A stretch of 64,000 nt of DNA from Amycolatopsis acididurans (lineage in GTDB: Bacteria > Actinomycetota > Actinomycetes > Mycobacteriales > Pseudonocardiaceae): assembly GCF_012328925.1 (NCBI RefSeq), contig NZ_JAAXLS010000004.1:248001-312000 (forward strand), in the 5' to 3' direction. A program made the position numbers and the translations under genes. Positions 36,978-45,824 of this stretch are shown piece after piece. The notes under the pieces are model-generated. The model saw nothing but the letters and a program-made list of their open reading frames with translations. It was not told where the DNA came from and made no database searches. Numbering within the stretch: position 1 is the stretch's first letter; the number at the start of each line of letters is the position of its first letter.

Positions 36978-37916
36978 ATGACCACTTCTTCGGGCGACAC
37001 CTTCCAGAACGAGCAGGGCTCCGGCGAGGGCGGCAACCAGTTCAACGAGCAGGCCGCGAGCGGTTACGGCAGCGGGGACGTCTTCCAGAACGAGCAGGGC
37101 TCGGGCGGCTACGGCGGGAACCAGTTCAACGAGCAGGCGGCCAGTGGTTACGGCGGCGATGTGTTGGAGAACGAGCAGGGTTCCGGTGGTTACGGCGGGA
37201 ATCAGTTCAACGAGCAGGCCGCGAGCGGTTACGGCAGCGGCGACGTCTTCCAGAACGAGCAGGGCTCGGGCGGCCGCGGCGGGAACCAGTTCAACGAGCA
37301 GGCCGCCGCGGGGCGGGCTTCCGGCGTTGTCTTCGAGAACGAGCAGGGGCGCGCGGGCTATGGCGGTGGGAACCAGTTCAACGAGCAGGCTGCGACGGGG
37401 CATGGTTCGGGCGATGTGTTCCAGAACGAGCAGGGGCGCGCGGGCTATGGCGGCGGGAACCAGTTCAACGAGCAGGCTGCGACGGGGCATGGTTCGGGCG
37501 ATGTGTTCCAGAACGAGCAGGGCTCCGGCGGCTACGGCGGCAACCAGTTCAACGAGCAGGCCGCGACGGGGCATGGTTCGGGCAGTGTGTTCCAGAACGA
37601 GCAGGGCTCCGGCGGACACGGCGGCAACCAGTTCAACGAGCAGGCCGCGACGGGGCATGGTTCGGGCAGTGTGTTCCAGAACGAGCAAGGCCAGTCCGGT
37701 CACGGCGGTGGCAACCAGTTCAACGAACAAGCGGCCACCGGACGCGGGCACGACGTCTTCCAGAACGAGCAGGCGCACTCCGGCCACGGCTACGAGGGCC
37801 ACCAGTACAACGAGCAGGCCTCGACCGAGCACGAGTACCACGAGGTGCACCCACTCGAGCACGAGCACGAGCATCTGGAAAGTCACCACCTGCACGACGT
37901 AGACCCGCACAGCTAG
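36978..37916 (+). CDS. Asn/Gln/Gly-rich ten-unit repeat protein with His-rich tail (IniB position)
   Basis: A 312-residue protein made almost entirely of a tandem repeat. Ten units of 27-30 residues each contain a FQNEQGSGGYGG-type half and a NQFNEQAATGHGSG-type half, from residue 9 to about 290. The C-terminus turns acidic and His-rich (HPLEHEHEHLESHHLHD...), a possible metal site. No signal peptide, membrane helix or cysteine. ATG at 36978 follows GGGAGACAAGG. It is first in the block followed by two dynamin GTPases. That is where mycobacteria have glycine-rich IniB, but there is no sequence match to the IniB N-terminal domain that I can see. Low-complexity Q/N-rich repeats suggest assembly or phase separation; that is inference. 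Confidence 0.85.
   Translation: MTTSSGDTFQNEQGSGEGGNQFNEQAASGYGSGDVFQNEQGSGGYGGNQFNEQAASGYGGDVLENEQGSGGYGGNQFNEQAASGYGSGDVFQNEQGSGGRGGNQFNEQAAAGRASGVVFENEQGRAGYGGGNQFNEQAATGHGSGDVFQNEQGRAGYGGGNQFNEQAATGHGSGDVFQNEQGSGGYGGNQFNEQAATGHGSGSVFQNEQGSGGHGGNQFNEQAATGHGSGSVFQNEQGQSGHGGGNQFNEQAATGRGHDVFQNEQAHSGHGYEGHQYNEQASTEHEYHEVHPLEHEHEHLESHHLHDVDPHS
37002..37847 (+). repeat. Coding tandem repeat, period 81-90 bases
   Basis: Successive copies of AACCAGTTCAACGAGCAG start at 37371, 37458, 37542, 37626 and 37713, giving 87-, 84-, 84- and 87-base periods. Some neighbouring units are almost identical at the DNA level (37371-37515), so the array has recently expanded or been homogenised. Every length change is a multiple of three. 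Confidence 0.9.
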
Positions 37917-37941
37917 TCCACATCGGACGAAAGGAATGGCG

Positions 37942-39789
37942 ATGTCCGGCCAGCAGGAGCCGAGTTCCGCGGTACGCGCCGCGCTCGACACCCTCGACCT
38001 CGCGGCGCGGGGCAGCCGCGCCTACGGGCGGGAAGACCTGGCGCGGCGGCTCACCGAAGCCCGGCACCTGCTGACCGAGCCGGACATCACCGTCTATGTC
38101 GTCGGGGAATTCAAGCAGGGCAAGAGTTCCCTCATCAACGCGCTGCTGACCGCCAAGGTCTGCCCGGTGGACGACGACATCGCCACCGCGGTGCCCACCG
38201 TGGTCCGCTACGCCGGCGAGTCCGGCGCGCTCGTCACCTACGAACCCGCCGACCCCGCCGCGGAGCCCTGGACCGAGCGCATCACGCTCGAACAGCTCAC
38301 GTCCTACGCCTCCGAGGCGGGAAATCCGCACAACATCCGCAAACTGCGCAGCCTCACCGCCTCCATCAAACGCCAGCTGCTCGCGGGTGGGCTGGTCCTG
38401 GTCGACACCCCGGGCGTCGGCGGCCTCGGCTCGCTCCACAACGCCGTCACCGTCAGCTCCCTGCCGCGCGCCCACGCCGTGCTGTTCCTCTCCGACGCCT
38501 CGCAGGAGCTGACCGCGGCGGAACTACGGTTCCTCGCCACCGTCCGCGAACTGTGTCCCACCGTCCTTTTCGTACTGACCAAGACGGACCTCTATCCACA
38601 GTGGCGCCGCATTCTCGAACTCAACACCCGCCACCTGGCCGAGCGTGGGATTCACATCGAGCAGCTGCCGGTGTCCTCCGAACTCCGCCTGACCGCCGCG
38701 CGCTCCGCCGATCAGGACCTCAACGTCGAATCCGGCTTCCCGCGCCTGGTGGAACGCCTGCAGACCGTGGTCGCCGACGCCGAACGCTACGCCGTCTACT
38801 CGGCGGGCGCGCACGTCGCGTCGGCGGCCGGGCAGCTCGGCGCGGCGCTGCGCACGCGCCGCACCACGCTGACCCATCCCGAACGATCCGCCGGGCTTGT
38901 CACCGAGCTCGACCGGGTGAACAGCCGCGTCGACGCACTGCGCAGCCGGTCCGCGCGCTGGCAGCAACTTCTCGCCGACGGGTTCGCCGACATCTCCTCC
39001 GACACCGACTACGACCTGCGCACCCGCTCCCGCGCCGTACTGCACGAGGGGGAGCAGGCCATCGACGAGGGCGATCCGGCGAAGAACTGGCCCGAGTTCG
39101 AGAAATGGCTGCGCCAGCGGCTGGCCAACGAAACACTGGAGAACTACGCCAAATTCGTGCGCGACGCCCGCGAACTGGCCGGCCGGATCGCCGAGCACTT
39201 CGAACTGGCCGAGGCGCAGGCCGTGCTGCCGCCCGAGGTGCGCGCACCGGTCGGGGTGACCGACCGGATCGCGATCGACTCGTCGTTCACCACCGCCCGC
39301 GCCCGCGGCGCCACCGGGATGGCCGCGTTCCAGAAGGCCTACAGCGGTTTCCTGATGTTCTCGATGCTCACCAAGATCGCGACGCTGGCGATTCCCACGC
39401 CGTTCGGCCTCGCCGCCGGGCTGCTGCTGGGCCGCACCGGTTTCCTCGACGAACGCCGCAGGCAGCTGGAGAAGCGCCGCACGCTCGCCAAGAACGCGGT
39501 GCGCCGGTTCGTGGACGAGTTCAACCTCCAGGTGGGCAAGGACTCGCGCGACGCGATGCGCCAGGTGCAGCGCGAACTGCGTGACGCCTACGCCGCCCGC
39601 GTCGACGAACTCCAGCGGTCCACGGCCGAAGCGCTCGCCGCGGCCAGCCAGGCGGTGCGCGACGACAAGGCCGAGGCCGACGAGCTCCAGCGGCTGGAAA
39701 AGGACCTCGCCGCGCTGGACCTGCTGAGCAAACGCGCCGAGGAGCTGACCTCGCGGTCCGCGCCCGCACTCACGGCGGTGTCGCGGTGA
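37942..39789 (+). CDS. iniA: Dynamin-like GTPase, IniA family
   Basis: A 615-residue bacterial dynamin-like protein. The G1 P-loop is VGEFKQGKSSL near residues 54-64, G2 probably lies in DIATAVPT near 80, G3 is DTPGVGG at 155-161 and G4 is TKTD at 213-216. A hydrophobic stretch near 475-505 (SGFLMFSMLTKIATLAIPTPFGLAAGLLLG) is the likely membrane-inserting tip, flanked by long charged helices. ATG at 37942 (MSGQQ) has AAAGGA at the right distance; the ATG 6 bases earlier is too close. IniA in mycobacteria remodels membranes under cell-wall stress. The next gene overlaps by 4 bases. Confidence 0.88.
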   Translation: MSGQQEPSSAVRAALDTLDLAARGSRAYGREDLARRLTEARHLLTEPDITVYVVGEFKQGKSSLINALLTAKVCPVDDDIATAVPTVVRYAGESGALVTYEPADPAAEPWTERITLEQLTSYASEAGNPHNIRKLRSLTASIKRQLLAGGLVLVDTPGVGGLGSLHNAVTVSSLPRAHAVLFLSDASQELTAAELRFLATVRELCPTVLFVLTKTDLYPQWRRILELNTRHLAERGIHIEQLPVSSELRLTAARSADQDLNVESGFPRLVERLQTVVADAERYAVYSAGAHVASAAGQLGAALRTRRTTLTHPERSAGLVTELDRVNSRVDALRSRSARWQQLLADGFADISSDTDYDLRTRSRAVLHEGEQAIDEGDPAKNWPEFEKWLRQRLANETLENYAKFVRDARELAGRIAEHFELAEAQAVLPPEVRAPVGVTDRIAIDSSFTTARARGATGMAAFQKAYSGFLMFSMLTKIATLAIPTPFGLAAGLLLGRTGFLDERRRQLEKRRTLAKNAVRRFVDEFNLQVGKDSRDAMRQVQRELRDAYAARVDELQRSTAEALAAASQAVRDDKAEADELQRLEKDLAALDLLSKRAEELTSRSAPALTAVSR

Positions 39790-41231
39790 ACGCGCCGTTG
39801 CTCGGTGAGGTGCGCGCGCTGATCGGGCGCGCCGGCGCCGTCTACGCGGGCACCCCCGCCGAACCGCTGCTGCGCCGGCTCGCCGCCCGGCTGGACGAAC
39901 CGTTGCGGGTGGCCATCGCGGGCCGGGTCAAGGCGGGAAAGTCGACGCTGCTCAACGCGCTCGTGGGCCAGGAACTGGCGGCTACCGACGCGAGCGAATG
40001 CACCAGGGTCGTGACCTGGTACCAGAACGGGCCCACCTACCGCGCGACGCTGTTTCCCACCGGCGGCGCGCCACGCCAGCTGCCGTTCGGGCCGCCCGAT
40101 CTCGCAGAGCTGCCGCCCGAGCAGGTCGACCGCATCGTCGTGGACTGGCCCTCGTCGTGGCTGCGTTCGATGACGCTGATCGACACGCCGGGGCTGGGCT
40201 CGGCGAACCAGGCGGTGTCGGCGCGGACCGAAGCCGCGTTGCTGCCCGAGCAGAACGGGACGAACAACGCGGACGCGGTCATCTACCTGATGCGTCACGT
40301 GCACGGCGACGACGTGCGGTTCATGGAGGCCTTCCATGACGAGCCGGCCGAACGGCACCCGGTCAACACGATCGGCGTGCTCTCCCGCGCCGACGAGGTC
40401 GGCCACGGCAGGCTGGACGCGCTGACGTCCGCGGCACGCATCGCCGAACGCTACGCCCGCGACACGCGCGTCCGCGCGCTGTGCCAGACGGTGGTGCCGG
40501 TCGCCGGGCTGCTGGCGTCCTCGGCCGCGTCGTTGCGCGAGCGCGAGTACCGCTGCGTGCGGCTGCTGGCCGCCGCCTCCGATGCGGACCTGAGCGGGCT
40601 GCTGCTGTCCGCGGACCATTTCACCGGCGCCGAGTCACCGGCCGAGGTGTCCCCGCAGGAGCGCGCGGCGCTGCTCGACCGGCTGGGCATGTTCGGCGTC
40701 CGGCTCGCGATCCAGCTCAGCCGCGCCGACACCACCGCGGGCGCGCTTTCGGGCGAGCTGCTGGCGCGCAGCGGCCTGCACCAGCTGCGTGCACTGCTGA
40801 CGACGCGGTTCGCCGAGCGCGCGGGACTGCTCAAGGCGCGCTCCGCGCTCAAGGCGGTGGAGCCCGTGCTGCGTGCCGACGGCCGGTTGCTGCCGGAGTG
40901 GGAACGGATCGTGGCCGGCGCGCACGAGTTCGCCGAACTGCGGCTGATCGACCAGATCCGCGTCGGTGCCGTTCTGCTCACGCGCGAGGAGGGTGTGGAC
41001 GCGGAGCGGCTGCTCGGCGGAGCGGGCGCGGACGTGCCGTCCCGGCTCGGGTTGCCCCACGACGCGGGCGAATCGCTCGTCCGCCGCGCCGGGGAGGACC
41101 AGTTGCGCCGCTGGCAACGCCGGGCCGAGCATCCCGCCTCGCCACGCGACGTGCGGGACGCGGCCCGCGTGCTCGTCCGGACCTGTGAAGGAATCCTGCT
41201 GGCCCGCGCGCGATCGGATACGAGATCATGA
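39786..41231 (+). CDS. iniC: Dynamin-like GTPase, IniC family
   Basis: A 481-residue second dynamin-like GTPase, close to mycobacterial IniC in length. G1 is IAGRVKAGKSTLLNALV near residues 44-60, G3 is IDTPGLGSAN near 131-140 and G4 is SRADEVGHG near 205. The C-terminal half is helical and lacks an obvious membrane helix. GTG overlaps the iniA stop (GTGA), and its own stop overlaps the next start (ATGA). The tight coupling suggests IniA and IniC are made in fixed ratio and work as a pair. Confidence 0.87.
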   Translation: MNAPLLGEVRALIGRAGAVYAGTPAEPLLRRLAARLDEPLRVAIAGRVKAGKSTLLNALVGQELAATDASECTRVVTWYQNGPTYRATLFPTGGAPRQLPFGPPDLAELPPEQVDRIVVDWPSSWLRSMTLIDTPGLGSANQAVSARTEAALLPEQNGTNNADAVIYLMRHVHGDDVRFMEAFHDEPAERHPVNTIGVLSRADEVGHGRLDALTSAARIAERYARDTRVRALCQTVVPVAGLLASSAASLREREYRCVRLLAAASDADLSGLLLSADHFTGAESPAEVSPQERAALLDRLGMFGVRLAIQLSRADTTAGALSGELLARSGLHQLRALLTTRFAERAGLLKARSALKAVEPVLRADGRLLPEWERIVAGAHEFAELRLIDQIRVGAVLLTREEGVDAERLLGGAGADVPSRLGLPHDAGESLVRRAGEDQLRRWQRRAEHPASPRDVRDAARVLVRTCEGILLARARSDTRS

Positions 41232-42202
41232 GCACCGACCGGCCCGGCCGCAAGGCGGCCGCCGCGGCCGCGGGACTGACCGCCGGGGTGGCCGCGGAAC
41301 TCGCGGGCACCGCCGCGACCACCGGCGACACCGCGCACGCGGACCCGGCCCCACCCGCACCCGCGCCCGAGCCGGCCGCACCGGACCAGCATCCCGACGG
41401 CGGCACCGAAGGCCACACCTGGCATCCGACCTCGGAAAACACGACCGTCACGCACGGCCCCGACGGGTCGGTGGGCGCGTCCACCGACACCGTGTGGCGT
41501 CCGGAGGGCGCACCCGCCACACCGGGCGCGGACGTGCCGACCATCGAGGAGTTCGAGCAGATCGACGTGCGCGAGGACGCGTTCGGCAACTTCATCGTCG
41601 ACGCCACCGAACGCGTCGTCGTGCACGACCACGGCCACGACAAGGTCTACGAGGACCACCAGCATCTCGTGGTGCCGGGCAGCGGCACCCCGGGCGGCAC
41701 CGATCTCGACATCACCGAACGTGAACACGTCGTGGTGCACGAAAACCGCGACGGCACCATCTCCGTGGACGAATCGAACACCCTTACCGTCGACACCCGT
41801 CCCGACGCGGCCGGGACGGGCGAGATCGACGTGTGGCAGGAGGAAGGCGTCGCGTTCGGTCACGGGCAGCCCGGCGTCGGCGTCAACGAGCAGGAGCAGG
41901 CGAACATCGACGATCCCTTCGGCGGGGCCGACACCGTGCACCAGGACGAGCGTTCCGGCTCGCTGTCCATAGTGGACAAGCCGGCCCACGACCCCGCGGA
42001 GCTGGCCGGCCCGCACGTGACCGTCCACACCGGAGCAGAACCCGCGCCGGTCGTGACACCGGCGGCGACCACTCCGCACCAGCCGCCGGCACCCCCGCAG
42101 CCACCACCCGAACCGCACGAGCAGCCGGAGACACACCACGACGCCGTCGAGGCCGATCCGGTCCCCGTTCACGACCACCTCGACCACGCGCACGGAGGCT
42201 GA
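41228..42202 (+). CDS. Acidic His/Asp-rich hydrophilic protein, unknown
   Basis: A 324-residue protein that I do not recognise. An Ala/Gly-rich N-terminus (residues 8-35) with an interrupting Glu is a poor signal peptide. The middle is acidic and beta-like with repeated imperfect DHGHDKVYEDHQHLVVPG and EREHVVVHENRDGTISVDES segments. The C-terminal 60 residues are Pro-rich and end VHDHLDHAHGG. Strong Asp, Glu and His content suggests metal binding. It is translationally coupled to iniC and followed by the Hsp70 gene one base after its stop, so it belongs to the ini-like operon. Confidence 0.75.
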   Translation: MSTDRPGRKAAAAAAGLTAGVAAELAGTAATTGDTAHADPAPPAPAPEPAAPDQHPDGGTEGHTWHPTSENTTVTHGPDGSVGASTDTVWRPEGAPATPGADVPTIEEFEQIDVREDAFGNFIVDATERVVVHDHGHDKVYEDHQHLVVPGSGTPGGTDLDITEREHVVVHENRDGTISVDESNTLTVDTRPDAAGTGEIDVWQEEGVAFGHGQPGVGVNEQEQANIDDPFGGADTVHQDERSGSLSIVDKPAHDPAELAGPHVTVHTGAEPAPVVTPAATTPHQPPAPPQPPPEPHEQPETHHDAVEADPVPVHDHLDHAHGG

Positions 42203-42203
42203 C

Positions 42204-43760
<1,557 letters not shown>

Positions 43761-43790
43761 TGGGAAGGGCCGGACGAGAGGGGACTCGTT

Positions 43791-45077
43791 ATGTATCGAT
43801 GGCTGACCGCAACGACGATCGCCGTCGCGGCAGTGGGAATCGCGGTGGCCGGATGCTCACCCGCGCACCCGTCCGCGAACGGGGCCACGGCGTCCGCACC
43901 GGCGCGGCCCGCGGTCGCGGCCGTGCGGCTGACGATCAGCCCGGCGGACGCCGGCCGGGACGTGGCACCCGACCAGCCCATCGTGGTAACGGCGGCGGGC
44001 GGCCAGGTCCGCGACGTCAGCGTGCGCACCGGTGGTGACCAGGTCTCGGGCTCGCTCGACGCGACCCACACGACCTGGCGCAGCAGCACCGGGCTCAACG
44101 TGTCCCAGACCTACACGGTGACCGCGACCGGTGTCGACGCCGCGGGACTGACCACGACCGCGACCAGCACGTTCAGCACGCTCACGCCGTCGAGCACCTT
44201 CCGCACCCACATCTTCGAGGGCGACCACGACACCTACGGCGTCGGCATGCCCATCGAGCTGACGTTCAGCAAGGCGATCAAGAACAAGGCCGCGGTGGAG
44301 CAGGCACTGCGGGTCACCACGTCGCAGCCGGTGGTCGGCGCGTGGTCGTGGATCGACGACGAGCACGTGGACTTCCGGCCACGCGACTACTGGCCCGCGC
44401 ACACCACCGTCAGCTTCACCGGGCTGCTCGACGGGGTGCAGGGCGCGCCCGGCGTCTACGGCGCCGCCGATCTGACCCAGACCTTCCTCATCGGCGACTC
44501 CCTGATCGTCACGGCCAGCACGACCACCCACCACATGCAGCTCTACCGCAACGGTCAGCTGCAGTACGACTGGCCGATCAGCACCGGGAAACCGGGCCAC
44601 GACACGCCGAACGGGACCTACCTGACGATCGACAAGGCCAACCCGCAGGAGATGAAGCCCTCCGACATCGCACCCGGCCGGCCCGGCTACTACGACGTGC
44701 AGGTCCCGTGGTCGGTCCGGTTCACCTGGAGCGGCGACTTCCTGCACGCCGCCTCGTGGTCGGTGGGGCAGCAGGGCAGCGTCGACGTCAGCCACGGCTG
44801 CGTCAACATGCCGCCGGCGGCCGCGCAGACCTACTACCAGGAGGAGATCCCCGGCGACCCGGTGACCATCACGAACAGCCCGCTGGCCGGGACCGCGGGG
44901 GACGGCTGGACCGACTGGTTCGATTCCTGGCAGCAGCTGCTCGACCACAGCGCCACGCACGAAGCCGTGCAGGCGGGGCCGGACGGAAGCACGTTCGTCG
45001 CGCCGTCGGACCTGCCGGCCTCGACCGCGAGCGCGCCGCTGACCACCTCACCGGCCAACAACGCGGCCGGGGCCTGA
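43791..45077 (+). CDS. L,D-transpeptidase lipoprotein with Ig-like domains
   Basis: A 428-residue cell-wall cross-linking enzyme forming 3-3 peptide bonds in peptidoglycan. Signal peptide MYRWLTATTIAVAAVGIAVAGC has a lipobox with Cys22. Two Ig-like domains (about 45-130 and 135-235) precede the YkuD catalytic domain. The active-site motif is VDVSHGCVNM with Cys338, and HAASWSVGQQG supplies the second His. This is the LdtMt2-type architecture. GAGAGGGG precedes ATG 43791, 30 bases after the Hsp70 gene, so it probably closes the operon. It links the ini-like block to wall repair. Confidence 0.93.
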   Translation: MYRWLTATTIAVAAVGIAVAGCSPAHPSANGATASAPARPAVAAVRLTISPADAGRDVAPDQPIVVTAAGGQVRDVSVRTGGDQVSGSLDATHTTWRSSTGLNVSQTYTVTATGVDAAGLTTTATSTFSTLTPSSTFRTHIFEGDHDTYGVGMPIELTFSKAIKNKAAVEQALRVTTSQPVVGAWSWIDDEHVDFRPRDYWPAHTTVSFTGLLDGVQGAPGVYGAADLTQTFLIGDSLIVTASTTTHHMQLYRNGQLQYDWPISTGKPGHDTPNGTYLTIDKANPQEMKPSDIAPGRPGYYDVQVPWSVRFTWSGDFLHAASWSVGQQGSVDVSHGCVNMPPAAAQTYYQEEIPGDPVTITNSPLAGTAGDGWTDWFDSWQQLLDHSATHEAVQAGPDGSTFVAPSDLPASTASAPLTTSPANNAAGA

Positions 45078-45082
45078 GCCGG

Positions 45083-45505
45083 TCAGTCCTTCGGCGTCAG
45101 CCGCAGCGAGATCGAGTTGATGCAGTAACGCTGGTCGGTCGGCGTCGGGTAGCCCTCGCCGGTGAACAGGTGACCGAGGTGGCTGTGGCAGGTCGCGCAC
45201 AGCACCTCGGTGCGCACCATGCCCAGCGATCGGTCCTCGCGCAGCAGCACCGCGTCGGAGTCCGACGGGTCGAAGAACGACGGCCAGCCGCAGTGGCTTT
45301 CGAACTTGGTGTCGCTGCGGAACAGCTCCGCGCCGCACGCGCGGCATTCGTAGACACCCTCGGTCTTGGTGTCGGTGTACTCGCCGGTGAACGGGCGCTC
45401 GGTGGCCGCCTCGCGGAGCACCGCGTACTCCTCCGGCGCGAGCTGCTCCCGCCATTCCTGTTCGGACTTGACCACCCGGGGCGTCGTGCCGGTGACAGGT
45501 TTCAT
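45083..45505 (-). CDS. msrB: Peptide-methionine (R)-S-oxide reductase
   Basis: A 140-residue MsrB. Two CxxC pairs (YECRACGAELF and VLCATCHSHLGHLF) bind structural zinc. GWPSFFDP and HLGHLFTGEGYPTPTDQRYCINSISL contain the substrate pocket and the catalytic Cys near residue 128. ATG at 45505. It converges on the transpeptidase gene with only 5 bases between the stops and no terminator in between. Last gene of a leftward operon with the kinase. Confidence 0.94.
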   Translation of the reverse strand: MKPVTGTTPRVVKSEQEWREQLAPEEYAVLREAATERPFTGEYTDTKTEGVYECRACGAELFRSDTKFESHCGWPSFFDPSDSDAVLLREDRSLGMVRTEVLCATCHSHLGHLFTGEGYPTPTDQRYCINSISLRLTPKD

Positions 45506-45515
45506 GCGTTCCAGG

Positions 45516-45824
45516 CTACCCGGCGAGCCAGTGCAGGGCCCGGACCACGATGTCCCATGAGGCAACGATCACCCCGAACACGATGAGCGCCGCGACCGTG
45601 GCCGCGACCCACCAGGTCAGCCCGCCGGCTCGGTTGCTGGAATCGGCGAAGTCGGCGACCTTGTGCAGCGAGGACTCCACGGTGAAACCGGGCTCGCACC
45701 GGCGCATCCGGTCCAGATGCGCCGCGAACGCCCGCACCTCGGGATCGTCCGGGTCCAGCCCGGCCAGATCCTCGTCGGACTGGTGGTTGCGCTCACTCGC
45801 GGCCATACGACCACGGTAGGCCAT
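45516..45824 (-). CDS. Small single-pass membrane protein downstream of the kinase
   Basis: A 102-residue protein. The N-terminal 65 residues are charged and acidic (DEDLAGLDPDDPEVRAFAAHLDRMRR), followed by one membrane helix WWVAATVAALIVFGVIVASW and a short tail. ATG at 45824 overlaps the kinase stop as TGATG, so translation is probably coupled. ATG at 45806 is an alternative. No family recognised. It could be a kinase substrate or partner; this rests only on position. Confidence 0.7.
   Translation of the reverse strand: MAYRGRMAASERNHQSDEDLAGLDPDDPEVRAFAAHLDRMRRCEPGFTVESSLHKVADFADSSNRAGGLTWWVAATVAALIVFGVIVASWDIVVRALHWLAG

Noticed and set aside
37002..37847. Possible CRISPR array, because of regular 84/87-base direct repeats
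   Set aside because: The repeats code for a continuous protein, lack unique spacers and no cas gene is near.
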